Assembly: GCA_018873225.1 (NCBI GenBank)
Contig: JAEILZ010000003.1
Coordinates: forward strand, 2,914,001-2,978,000
DNA from: [Phialemoniopsis] sp. UDSM-2020
Taxonomy: Eukaryota > Ascomycota > Sordariomycetes > Thyridiales > Thyridiaceae
DNA: 64,000 nt
Direction: 5' to 3'
In this document: piece after piece, positions 23,601-35,517 of the stretch
How positions within the stretch are numbered: position 1 is the stretch's first letter
Layout of the letters: every line of letters begins with the position of its first letter
Program-made: the position numbers and the translations under genes
Notes under the pieces: generated by a model
Database searches by the model: none
What the model saw: the letters and a program-made list of their open reading frames with translations, nothing else
What the model was told of the DNA's origin: nothing

Positions 23601-26600
23601 ATTTTATCCCGCCTCTTCAGAAGTTGGTTGAGAAGGATGAGCGGCATGGATTTAAACGAGTGTGGATGACGAGAACCAAGGTATACGGCATAGGCCTGCA
23701 CACCAAGCGCAAAGCAAACCCAGAATTCCCTCGGCGGGATACATTACTTCCCGCGCAATCTTCACACCATATCTAATGATGCAGTTGCGGCCGCAGTGAT
23801 TCGATGGGGCGGAATTGTATGTTCATGATCGAGGTTGACTGTTGGGCATGGCAACAAGACATCCGTTCCGACACGGGAGTCGCATCTTGCGGTCAAGGGA
23901 GTTGCACACGTTGCTCTGAGACAAGTCTCACAGCTTTGAGTGCTCGCATATTCTTTAGTAGTGGATGGAGAACTCTTGAGCGTGGTTGTAGCACGGCAGG
24001 CACAGGGATGCAAGGGACGACGGAAACGAGGGGCTGGACGCGAACTGGGCTGCAAGGACGCGATGACGAGACGGCAGGTTCTGCGGTGTACATATAATGC
24101 AGTCATGCAAGCAGGCTACGGGAGAGAAGAGAATGACAGCCTCAAAACCGGCGACCATGGTTAGTAATTGGCATCGTGGTGAAGTGAAGTGACAAGGTGG
24201 GCTACCCCGGTTGTCCGGGCTTGAAGACGGTCTGCTGGCAGGGGTGTCTCGGCACCGTTTGCAAGCCCGGGGCGCCATGGCGTTGCAAGCCGTCAGGGCC
24301 GAAGTATCTGGCAGATATCGGCCAAGCTTGTCTGTGTTGAGGTGGCGCACACGCACGTCCTCTTGGCTGATGATGGCTAATTAGAGAGGCACCCGGACAG
24401 GTTGTTCCTACCAGTCGCGGATAGACAGAAACAACAATAGAACAGCGAGTTGAGTTGATCAGAAGCCAGGAGCGGACGCGGAAGCGGCGTGATCCAAAGC
24501 CGAAAATTGCTGCTAGATCGTGAGGCGTGCGGTCAAGTTCAATCACAGTTGCATGGTTCGACGTGACAACTCCACAATTGTGGTGATGGGAGGTGGTGAT
24601 GGTGGATGTTGGTGGTTGCGCAGAGGGGAAAACAAAAGCCATGCCAGGTACGGCGGCGCCCTGTGCGGCAGGGGTGTCAATTAAGGTGGTGGGGCGTTTC
24701 TGCGCTTTGCTGTGCGTGTAAGTGCTCCGTAATGGCCCTCGATGCGGCCTGTTTGTTAGCGACGGGAGTCTGTCTGCGGCAAAGGCCTGGGGGGCAGATG
24801 CATCTATCCTCATCTGTCTTGTCATTGATGCCGAGCAGGAAGAAGCACATCAATCAAGCATATGAAACGAGCTTGCAAGTTTTCGACTCGTCAGAGAGAT
24901 ACTACATGCATAGAAATGGTGTGTGCTGGTCCATATAATCAATCCACCCAGGGCTGCAGCATCGACAACGATCCCCAAGGGTCCTGCACGAACAATCTGG
25001 TTGCAACCCTTTCTGAGCTTCTCAAGGCGGGGACCGTATCCGTGTGGGATGGTATGGGATGGGTTGGCAAGGGACATGGCATGGCGGAATACTGTGCTGT
25101 GTGTGTGTGCTGAGGACTGGAATGCAGCCCAACCTCCCCAGATAAACTGATGTGATTGCAAGCCATCATCGTCTAAGAAGGGGAAGGGGGGGGGTTTAGG
25201 TGTTGGATCGATGGCTACCTCCCACTGACTCGAGGTCATCGAGGGAGGTACTGGCTACTTGCCATACACGCACAGAGTGAGGCTTTGTTCATCTGGTCGC
25301 CGTCCATGAGAGAGGATATCATTGATGAATGGGACGACCCACCTCCCCGCCGTGCGCGCCCATTTCTGGTGCTAGCGGACCGATCCTCACTTCGGCCCTT
25401 GTCAAGCACCCGCGCCTCTCAACGGCTCTGTCCGTCACTCCCGTCGTTCCAAGCACAGCCGATCTCCGCTTTGTTGGCTGAGGAAACTTTTATGCCTCGA
25501 AGCAGATCAAGTCATGAGATCTTGGTGATGTGCGTTCCGAGGTCCACCGAGGCTTGCCAGAGCCAGTCGAGCCAGTCGAGCCAAGGTACCGTGATTCATG
25601 CCCCCTTCCAAGGTTCCCTCGAAGCTCATCCTCCTTCCCGCCATCCATTGTCGCCGTGACCAGCTTTGACTTGGGCAATGGCGGGAAACGTCGAGGTTCG
25701 ATAGGCCAGCACAGGCCCATCTGGGGAGCGTCGTGACCGGGGTCGGGCGGTAAAGTGTGTGATCAGACCCGCTGATTGGCGGCGGGTTGGAGAGCAGAAG
25801 CAAGCGCCTGCAGCCATCCCTGATCCCTACAGCCAATCGTCAGCCGCAGGTGCCTTTTTTCATGCCAAAGAGGCTTTTTCGACAAGGATCACCTTTGTCT
25901 TCTTGTCCTCTTGTCCTTTAGTCCCCGCCCGTCACCCCCGCTCAGACATGCTCCATCGAGACCTCGATTTTCCTTCCGCCCCAGTCCAACGTCCCTCCTC
26001 CCCCCATCAAGCTCCTCCTTCGACCTGCTGGACCTCATCTACTCTGGCCAACCACGCAGCAAACATGCCAAAATGTCACCAATGCTGTCTCTAGGCGAGG
26101 CCGACCAGACATGGTGATGAGACCTGCTAGTCCAGGGGCCTCTCGATCTCGATAGCCATGTTCGAGCACCGTACTGGACGACACAGAGCCAAACTAGTCC
26201 AGTTAACAGTGGCTCAAAACTGGCCAACATCATGCCATCTATCTACCAAGATGTATGCCATATTTGGTAGGTGTCTCTGTACCCGATACTCGTTGCTTGT
26301 TACTCGCCTCCCCCATTTTTGCACTTTTCTTTCCCCATGTCAGGTACCGGTCCTGCACGAACGCTGTGTAGCCATTCTCCAACAAGAGTGTCTTCGTACC
26401 CAGGACTTGCTTTTGCTCTCTAGTGACAGCCACATCTCGTGTTGATTCTGGTATGCCCAATGCTGCATATCCCGAGCTTCAGTGTCTTTGGCTTTCCCGT
26501 TATACTGTCAACGTCTTGAAACAGAGTTGCATTTGGGTCAAGTAAGCCCTGCTCTTGAGTTGCTCGCCTCACAATTCTGTGCTCGAGTCTTCCGTTGACG

Positions 26601-27864
26601 TCGCCGTGGTGAGCTGGCATCGACAAGGGACTGAGTAGAGAAGAGGCTAATTATGGCAAATATTGAATGTACCATGTACGTTGTCTGCGGACAAGGGTCT
26701 TGTCTGTTCACCCATCTCCCTCAACCCCCAACTCGACCCAAGCTCCTGCATGTAGAATCTACACACCTCGCCTCTTCGTCTCCATGCTCCCACTCGTGGT
26801 TCCCTGCACCCCGGCACGAGTCTGGCTCGTCAGTTCTAGTGAGCGGCCAATGAATCTCAATCTCGCACAGGGACCCTTGTCTGCTGTCCGTGCCGCGATT
26901 TGCACATCACCACCGACTCGCCCCATGCAGTCCATGGCTTCAGCAGATGAGCCGGTCCGTATCCGCTTTAGATTCACCGTTCTCTGCATCCTGATGCGCT
27001 AGACAAGAGAGAGGTAGGGGGAGCTCTAATTTTATATGGTCCGCTCGCATCGTCCACTGACAGGCCAGGCCTTGTCAACTTTAGGCGCTCACATCCGTGA
27101 CTTATCTCCTCCCCTCACTCTTCCCAGAGCAGCGTTTGCCGTACAATCTTTTGCCTGCTTTATTTCTTTCCTTTTTGCATTTCCTTGACCTTTTCTGTTA
27201 CCAAGCACACCTTCCCGCGAGTCTGTCCGTCTGTCAGCCGCAACATCGTCCTGCAAGACAAGCGCCAGGCACTCATCTTTCCTGGCACCAGGAGAAGCCG
27301 TACTGCACTCTTCACGAGGCCGGTAACCTATCACTGAGGGACCGTTACCGCTCTCACGCACCCCACCCTCTTCCTGCGCCTACTGCGTCTCTCCTAGACA
27401 CTCTTCGTGCTACCGAAGCCACGCCTGCCCCTTCCGACACTTTTCTTTTTTATATTCCTCCTATCCCGTCTCCATCCGTCGGGCCTTCGTCGTCGGACAA
27501 GGACTCTCACCGCCCACGCCACAAGAGCAACACATATATCCGGGGACACGACAGGTGGTTGAGCTCGGCCAGCAGCTTGCGGTCGAGATACTCTGGAATC
27601 TGCGTGTTGCGTGTCCCGAGCGTGGCGACTACCATCTTCCGGAAAGTTGCAGCGAAGACTTATATGTGATGGTTACGAGTGGAATTGTGTAGCCTTTCCC
27701 CGCAGTCAATCTGGTTCATTGTGAGACCTAATCGGAAGGGAATCCATTCCCCTGCCGTTTCTGTAAGTCACTGGCGAACCTCCCGGGTTATACCGGCTCC
27801 CCTCATCTGGATAGTTCCCTGTGGGCAAGGAAGACTTGCACCTGCAGAGGCTTCTACTTCCGTC
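20668..27864. other. 7.2-kb region without recognisable genes
   Basis: No ORF here carries a domain I know. The longest frames (24202-24825 minus, 27097-27669 plus) are low-complexity or Pro/Ser/Arg-rich and look like chance openings. A two-copy imperfect repeat with GATGCAAGG cores sits at about 23400-23445. The last ~800 bp are C/T-rich and probably form the promoter and long leader of the WD40 gene. Confidence 0.5.
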
Positions 27865-30800
27865 ATGCAAGCAGCCGCTGACCCGTATGGCCTGGCCAGG
27901 TTTCACCGTACCAGACCTGATATCATCGCCGCCATGTCCGCCTCCGGTCCGCTCGCGAGGAACCGTTCGGTTTCGAGTTCCTCAAAATCAAAAGGCATGG
28001 CGAACCAAACGCAAGAGGTAACAATGACGCCGCCGGCGCTGATGCGGTACTTTGACCCGTGCGCCGCAACCGCGGGCATGTTCCTCTACGCTCAGGGCAA
28101 TTCTGTTGTCTGCTGTCATCACGATACTTTGACAATCGAGCGCAGGTTTTCAAGACACGACGAGGAGGTCCAATTGTTAGCCGTTGATACACAGAGTGAA
28201 AGAGGTGCGGGTCGTTTAGTCGTGAGCTACGATGCTGGGTCGACAGCTATTGTGTGGGATATCATGTCCGGAGATGAGATTGCCCGGTTTTCCTCATACG
28301 AACACCTCACTGCGGCGATCTGGATGAAAAACGGCAACGTTGCATTTGGTGAGTCGCTTTCATGTTCCCAGGACCAACCTTGGAACGACAATGAGCTTGA
28401 GACTAACACATGGCATAGGAAATACCCAAGGAAACATCATTTTGTTTGAGCCAGAGACGTCCGAGCACATCTCTTCTCGGACCCTGGATCAAATCGCAGT
28501 GACTGCTTTGGCCCCAGCCGCAGACTGCCGCACATTTGCCATAGGGTATGAGCTGACAATAATTCTGCCTCTGATTTTGGTTTCCGAGACTGACGGTGTG
28601 GATAGGTACCAAAACGGGTCGCTGCTGATTTGCAACCTGCAGCCGAGGTTCACAATTCTACATAACCTCACCACTTCTCGAGGGCCGTCGTCCATTGTCA
28701 ACCTTGCGTGGCATGCTTCATCATCGAGGCAAAAGTCAGATATGCTCGCGGTGCAAACGAATGACGGCGACCTCCGTGTGTGGAGCGTCTCCAAAGCTTA
28801 CAACAATTCAGATCCTGCCAAGGTAGTGCGAATCCTGAAGCGGACGGAGAACTTCTTGACAGGTCCCAACTGGATGGGCTGGTCTAAGAACGGGAGAATC
28901 ATCCAATTCTCGGAATCGTGAGTACTAGATATGACGAATGTTGATGAAGAGACATTTCCACTCACAATGATTGGTAGCGAAACTATGTCTTGGGATGTGC
29001 GAACAAAACATGTCACATTCGACAACATTCCTACTTTGGAACACATCCGAGGTCTGGCTGTATACGGACCAGGAGCTAGCTTGTTCACCCTGGGAGCAAA
29101 CAACACAGTTCAACAATTCGACTTGAATGCCCCAGCAGTCTTGGTTGCCAATGTGCAACACCCTGCGAACCTCCTCCCACCATCTCCCCCTGTTTCTATC
29201 GAAGAGCAGGACAAGGCTGCCGCTGCGAGCAATTCTGAGTCGGAGATCTCCATTGGTTTGGAAGGCGTCTCTGAAAGCGACGACGATCACATGTCGCCCA
29301 TCGCGCGGATAATTCAAACAAAGCACCATGCGGATGCTGATGCTTTCTACCGCCAGCCGCCAAGTGAAGCTTCGTCGCGGAGTCACATATCGAGTGTCTC
29401 GTCAGCCAGCTCGCGAACTCCTGGTCGGTACCAGGAGTCAATTCGTTCTCGTGGACTTACAGAGAACACATATATCTCTGCAGGATCATCTCTCCAATCC
29501 CCTGCGGCAAGCCGGTACGACTCGAGGAATCAGGATGCCCGCTCGATCAGCAGTCTCAGCTCAGTATCGATGGGCTCCTCGAACCACCGTTCGCGTCACC
29601 GGCCCTCCCGCCTGAGGAACGAAGTTCCTAGAAGTCCAGAAGACAGCAAGGTGCAAGATCTCTTCAAGTTCACGAAAAGCCGCCTGACAGATGTGCCCTA
29701 CAAACCTGTACTCCTTCCAGATAGCGGAAAGATGACTAACGACGATCTTCGCCGTCAAATGCTCAGCACAATCTTTGGTTGGAACAAAGACGTGGAAGAC
29801 CTGATTCGGGATGAGATGAGCCGACATCCGAATGGCTCGCCCAACCGTGTTCTTCTTGCAAAGTGGCTTGGCGATATCGAAACCGACATCATGACGACGA
29901 GCTCACAGAGCATGACTTCGGCGGATTGGATGCGACTTGCTCTCAATGGCATTGGATCTCAGTCTTCTCAGCAGAAACTGGGCCGTGCCTTCATCCAGCG
30001 TCTTCTGGAGGGCGGAGACATCCACGCAGCGGTAACAATGATGCTCGGTATGGGTGATCAGAATGACGCGATCGAGGCGTACGTTTCCCATAAGCTTTAC
30101 ATGGAGGCGTTGCTATTGTCTGCGCTCCTCTTCCCGGCAGTCTGGGAACGGCAAGCGCAGATTGTAAAGAAATGGGGAGACTGGGCTGTTCAGCATAGCC
30201 AGAAACAGCTGGCTATCAGATGGTAAGCATTTCAAATACCTTGTCAATATCACTCAAACCTAACAGATCACAGCTTCGCCTGCAGTGGTAGGGAGTCCAC
30301 TGAACCGTGGACGTCGCCATCGGCGGCTCAAATCACTTTCCAGTCCCTGACACCTAGCATTCCCGAGGTCCTCAGCCCTCCGCTGTCTCCCCCAGGTCTG
30401 CAGAGAGGTCCCCAGCGCAGTATAGCAAAGACGTCTGCCCTGAAGTTGATCACCTCGTTTGGTGAACAGAGCTCTCGCTCCAAGTACTTCTCTGGAAACG
30501 ACGATGGCCAGACACCTATTGCAGCAGGAGTCACGCCCATCGCTGAGTCGGCTATTTCCCCAGGTGTGTTTGCTGATCCCACTACAGCATTTATCAAGCC
30601 GGGGGCTCGCAGCGCCTTGAACACCCCCAGCTCCGCGAGGCCCAGTGGTCCTCCGGTAGGCTTCAATCGGCAAAGGCTGCCGTCAATTGGAGAGGCCCCC
30701 GGCGACACACCCCGTGGACGACTCAAGGCGTCGGATTTGCCTACTCCTCCCGTGGATTCCCTCGACAAGATGTCCCGCGGACACGCAGCAAAGCTTTCTC

Positions 30801-33127
30801 ACGACGAGACAAGCCTTTCCACAGGCATGTCCATCGGCAGAGCCGCGACCGCAAGTCCCATGATGATGAGGGATGGACATCGCTCTCGCAAGGACCCCCC
30901 TCCGCCCTCACCCTCGCCCGCCTCCATGGCGGCTCTCATGGAAGGCCGCACTAGCCGTAATGGCCCTCGCAACCGCATTCCGCGCGGAATTGAAATGCAT
31001 GTCGATACTATTGAAGCCCCTGGTCAAGGCGATGTGACGTCTCCCGAGCAGTCTGTCACCTCGTCTACACGGTTCCACTGGCCCTCCAGGCGTCGTGGCC
31101 CAGGCTCAGTTGGGGGAAGCTCTGTAACCTCGGCGTCTAGCATAGCAAGGAGCCACAGAGGACGTCACCCAGGCAGGAGCCTTGATGACTACATCCACAG
31201 CTTGGATGCAGCCAAGAATAAGAAACGGGGAACCAGCCGGGAAGGTGGTAGCCATGTCCGGGAATCGAGCCGGAGCAGACGCGGCGATTCCCGTGAGCGG
31301 TCCGCTGACCGTGGCCGTACTTCATCCCGCGCCTACACTCCCAAAGCTGGCAAGCGCTCTCCAAGATCTCCGGTCCCAATGTCGCCCGAGGATCTTATCA
31401 ACTTGAGCACACCAAAACTTGCCGATTTGGCGGCTCATGGTAATTTGCTGATCGATATCGGCCCCGAGGAACCTAGCACCGTTAGGAAGGCCAGCACAGT
31501 GCGTCATACGTCCACTACTCGTGCTGGAAGTCGGGCGTCAAGCCGCGGAAGTCGACGCCGGAGCCCCGAGAGGAAGCCCTTGGCGCTGGACATTCCTCGA
31601 GGTCGTGGCGACGCGAGGGATAGCTCTGCCATTCGCTCGCCGTCGTCTCCCCTGCCCATGAGCTCCCAAGCAATCCACTACCAGGGCTCCGAAGATGAAG
31701 AGGACTACCGGAAAGCCTTGGAGGAGCAGGAGAGGTTCCGAAGTCGCAACAATCGCAGCAATGGCCGGGGTATTCGAGAGCCATCGCCCGGGATGGGGCG
31801 TGCGGGTCGTGATAGGTCCCAGAGCCGACGAGGTGCCAAGGAACGCGACTCTCCAGAGAACAGGATACGTACACCAGGCCCATCAGCGCCTGCTGCCATT
31901 AGTGTTGGAGACCTGAAGCAAACAAAAGACATCCGGACGCTCAAGAAGGAGGCAGCAGCCCGCGAGTTGGAGGAGCGCCGAAAGTCCCTTGCCCGTCGCC
32001 CCTTGGCACCCCCTATCATGCACCCCGACGAGTTGTCGCCTGCGTTCTTTAGGACAACCGACACGATGGAGCTGCCTAGCACGACCTTTGTGCCGCCCAA
32101 AGATCTCCCAGTGCGGAGCCGGACTGCCGAGCCCGGCCAGACGAGGAGCATGTATGCCAACAGAGGCCCGCCCATCGGGCTCCCTGCAACCCCAAAGGCG
32201 ATGCGCTTGATCATGGAGACGGACCCCAACGGTATTCCTGGCGTTCCGACCATTCCGGCGACGTTCGCACAGAGGCATTCTCCCACGTCTTCGGCCAACA
32301 ACTCGCCAAAGAACACATCGCCCAAGAAGGAGAGTGCTGGGCCCTCCCTAACTCTCTTGCCTTCTACGGTCTACTCGCCGCCCAGTCGCCCTCCAATCTC
32401 ACGATGCATGTCTGCACCTCCAGAGGAGCCGGTTCCGCCCAAGGCTCTCCAAGGTGGTGTGACGGGGGGCAGAACGTCTATGCAGCGACGGCGGTCACTG
32501 CGCAAACTGAGTACTGACAACTCGGTCCCCACGATGCGAAACATCGACGGGGTCATGGACACCAGTCGCATGATCCGTCGTCAGTCGCGCGACAACCAGG
32601 TGCCTCCTCCGCCTCCGCCACCACCGATGCTCAAGGAGCTTGCTCATCTCGCCACTCCACCGCCGCCACCTCCGGCACCTCTGCCATTCGGACAAAAGCC
32701 TGTGGTGTATGGTGGCCATGCCTCTGGCACCATCGAGATCGTTATGGAGGATGGCCAGACACACCCTGTCCCTCCCCCACCTCCACCGGTCCCCGTTGCC
32801 ATCCCAGTTAGTGAGGCCAGTGTACCCATCATCGCGGCACCTGCGCCCCCATCTTCCCGCAACGGCCACCAACGTGGTCGCAGCAGCATCGACAACAGCA
32901 TTTCGGGCCGTATCTCCAGGGCTACGGAGCGCATGCGGTCTGCGAGCCGAGGCCGTCACAACTCTTCGGTTGTCAACAGGACCAAGTCTCCTGATGCCAT
33001 GCCGGCACCGTACGAAAGCATTCCACCCCCGGTCAGCTACCGCGCTCCGCCGGAGCTGCGGTCACCCATCCAGCAACTGCCTGTGAACGACTTCCGCACT
33101 GGTCTGCACCAGAGCGAAATGATCTAG
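27865..33127 (+). CDS. Large WD40 / alpha-solenoid protein with disordered tail (Gemin5-like architecture)
   Basis: Exons 27865-28348, 28419-28545, 28606-28917, 28978-30222 and 30274-33127 join to 1673 aa. The N-terminal ~430 residues contain WD40-type blades (for example GRLVVSYDAGSTAIVWDIMSG, LRVWSVSKA, SWDVRTKHVTFDN). A Ser-rich linker follows, then a helical segment at about residues 560-725 (LLEGGDIHAAVTMMLGMGD, AIEAYVSHKLYMEALLLSAL) like the alpha-solenoids of Sec31 and Gemin5. The last ~900 residues are Ser/Arg/Pro-rich and probably disordered, with poly-Pro tracts near 1500-1570. Fungal relatives are often labelled gem-associated protein 5-like; I would not assume an SMN role. The chosen ATG (MQAAADPYGLARF) follows a stretch unlike protein. 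Confidence 0.82.
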
Positions 33128-34444
33128 TCGGTCACAAATTCGACAGGCATTGTCCGCCCTCCTCCAGGATCTCAAGATCCGCACGTTCCAAAACATTCGC
33201 ATTCTAGTTGGACTCTTTGCATGGCGAGTGGAGTTTGTCCCATCTTTGATACCATTTGCCTGCCTCCTTTGCCAGAAAGCGGACACACGAGATGGCTCTT
33301 GGACGCCAAACGCTCAATACACCCCTACTGCATACCGTATCAATTTTCTGCAAGCAAGGATATCTCGTCATTACTTCCTCATACGGGAACGATTACATTT
33401 CAATTTACTTATCATGATTAACGACTCCTTTCAACACTCGTCTTTGAATTTGCTGGTATTGAGGGCATATGAACCTGTATCTATAGTAAGACATTCGTGC
33501 GAAGGATCCTGCGTTGTGGAAGACGTGGTGAGGACACGCAAGTCTCCGAGACCGAGGGGATCGGTGGAAAAAGGGAAAGACAAAAATTCTTCACTGGGAG
33601 GGACTGTGAAACGAGAGGGCTGTAGCTCTCGGGGTCGGTTATACAATGCTGCCTCACGGCATCTTGTTCATCATCATCTTCATCTCTCCACTTATATGGT
33701 ATGGGCAGGGAGAGGAAGGGGGAGAGGTCAAGGAGGGGAGGATAGGCGGAGAAGTGTTTCCGGCTTTTGAAATGGAATAGGAATTGGCTGGGTTGCTTAG
33801 TTGATTGATAGTTAATTGTATGCAGGTTTATATGACACTGAATTGATATCAACCGACTGATCATCCATTGTTGTGTTGCAGTGTTAAAAGAAAGATGTTT
33901 GTTTGGTGGGGGATCGAACGGCCATCCTTCCGACCAGCACCAAAATTGACAAAAACGACAAAAAGTAAAGGGAGCGATGTGGACATCCTCAGCTCAACCC
34001 AACTATCCCAAGCCCCTAGCGATCGTAATCCAGCACGCCATGCGACGGTGAAGATATCTCTGCAGAGTGAAGCCTCCCTCAAGTGTTATCTCCATTGCTT
34101 AGGACCACACGCAGCATCGCTGGTTACCCAAGCGAGTGGGTGGTCACCGCGGCATTCACACTGGGCGCCGCTAGGGGGATCTGACGGAAATGGAATAGCG
34201 AGTAGAGCATTTTAAGTGCCTCCTACCAAACGACCATTACAGCCAAAAGACACAAGCTCTTATTTTGGTTTATATAGGTACTCCCTTGGTGGGGCGGGAG
34301 TCCACACTTCACACGTGATGGTACACTACCCACCCATCTCTAGATGTTCATCCTCGACCATGATGCATATGTAATAACAGCAGGAGAGAATCACACACAC
34401 CACCGTGGCGAGCTTTGCTGCTCTGGCCCCCCTCCGCAGACACA
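33128..34444. other. Intergenic region WD40 gene / GPI15
   Basis: This holds the WD40 gene 3' flank and the GPI15 promoter. A short tRNA-T-arm-like string on the minus strand near 33930-33950 does not extend into a full tRNA. No gene is seen. Confidence 0.5.
34271..34277 (+). promoter_or_regulatory. Candidate TATA box of GPI15
   Basis: TATATAG lies 174 bp upstream of the GPI15 ATG, a plausible core-promoter distance. The assignment rests on position and motif only. Confidence 0.35.
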
Positions 34445-35305
34445 ATGCTCACCACCAAGCCATATCTGCGCATCCGTCGGCCCTCTCCAACCACGGCCGA
34501 GTTCATCGTCTCGACGCGCCCGCCCCTCACCATCCCGCTGCGCCTGCTCCTCCTACTCGCCTTCCTCCTGCGCATCGCCCTCGCCCTCGCCGCCCTGCTT
34601 CTCCTCCACGCCAAATGGCTGCAGTCGCCCTACACCAGGATCACCACCGTCGCCACCACTCCATCAGCGGCGGCGGCAGTTCCTTCGGGGCATCCTCTCC
34701 GCCCCGTCCTTAGCAGCGCCGACGTCAACAATGACACGACGACGCCCTACCTCTTCTCCGACGCCTTCATCTGGCACGTCGTCGCCCAGGCCCACGCCTC
34801 GCAGCCGGGCCGCCTCCTCTCCGCCGCCGCCGCCGCCCTGCCGGCCTGGGCCCTGCTGCCCCTCGCCCTGGCCCTGCTCTTCGCCGCCGCCCGCCGCGCC
34901 CACACGACCGAGTCGCTCCTCGTGCTGCGCGGCCTCGGCATCCAGACGGGCTCCTCGGCCGCGACCTACAGCCTCGCACCGCTGCTGCTGCTGCCCTGGA
35001 GGTGGGCTTGGTCCTGGCTCGTCGGCGAGGACGGCGCGGGCGGCGGCGATGCGGCGACGGCCGCCGGCGGCAGCAAGGTGCGCTTCATACCGACGGCCAA
35101 GATCCGCGACGTGCTCATCAACGAGGCCTTCCGCGGCTTCGAGGTGCGGTACTACCTGGCTGTCGTTGTGGAGGGGGAGGAGGATGTCGTGGTCGTCTTC
35201 CCCAAGCTGCTGCCCCGGAGGGAGATCGTGGAGAAGGTGTGGAGGGGGGTCCGGGGGTGTCTCTATGAGCCCAACGCTGGGAGTGTTGCTGACGGCAAGG
35301 GCTGA
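34445..35305 (+). CDS. GPI15: GPI-GlcNAc transferase subunit GPI15 (PIG-H)
   Basis: A single exon of 286 aa starts at MLTTKPYLRIRRPSP (context CACAATG); an in-frame ATG 10 codons upstream is less likely. Two hydrophobic segments (about residues 30-55 and 115-140) form the membrane hairpin, followed by the PIG-H domain: ESLLVLRGLGIQTGSS, VRFIPTAKIRDVLINEAFRG, VRYYLAVVVEGEEDVVVVFP and LLPRREIVEKVWRGVR. The family is an ER subunit of the complex that moves GlcNAc onto phosphatidylinositol, the first step of GPI-anchor synthesis. The coding sequence is very GC-rich with poly-Ala tracts. Confidence 0.9.
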   Translation: MLTTKPYLRIRRPSPTTAEFIVSTRPPLTIPLRLLLLLAFLLRIALALAALLLLHAKWLQSPYTRITTVATTPSAAAAVPSGHPLRPVLSSADVNNDTTTPYLFSDAFIWHVVAQAHASQPGRLLSAAAAALPAWALLPLALALLFAAARRAHTTESLLVLRGLGIQTGSSAATYSLAPLLLLPWRWAWSWLVGEDGAGGGDAATAAGGSKVRFIPTAKIRDVLINEAFRGFEVRYYLAVVVEGEEDVVVVFPKLLPRREIVEKVWRGVRGCLYEPNAGSVADGKG

Positions 35306-35517
35306 GATGGCAAAGAGATTCAAGCCCTGGAGAGCGGAGGTTCAATAGTACGAATAATACCCAAGATACGTGTATAGACTTGACACACAGAAATAGAGTA
35401 TGCTGATGACCAAGATTCAAAGGACTCAAGCCTGATGAAAGGCGACCACTGATTTGCTAGTGGTCTATATGTCTAGTGTATCGTATTGCTTTCAATATCT
35501 ACATGGGATTGGGGGCG

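Noticed and set aside
24202..24825. 207-aa minus-strand ORF
   Set aside because: Low-information sequence without a domain, no splice partners and no suitable upstream promoter signal.
27097..27669. 190-aa ORF upstream of the WD40 gene
   Set aside because: Pro/Ser/Arg-rich with no domain and embedded in a C/T-rich leader-type sequence; more likely 5' region of the WD40 gene.
33928..33952. tRNA T-arm-like string (GTTCGATCC on the minus strand)
   Set aside because: Only a ~45-nt hairpin can be drawn; there is no D-arm or proper anticodon arm.
35002..35268. Arg/Gly-rich ORFs overlapping GPI15 and RRP42
   Set aside because: Shadows of very GC-rich coding sequence in other frames; the PIG-H and RNase PH frames explain these loci.
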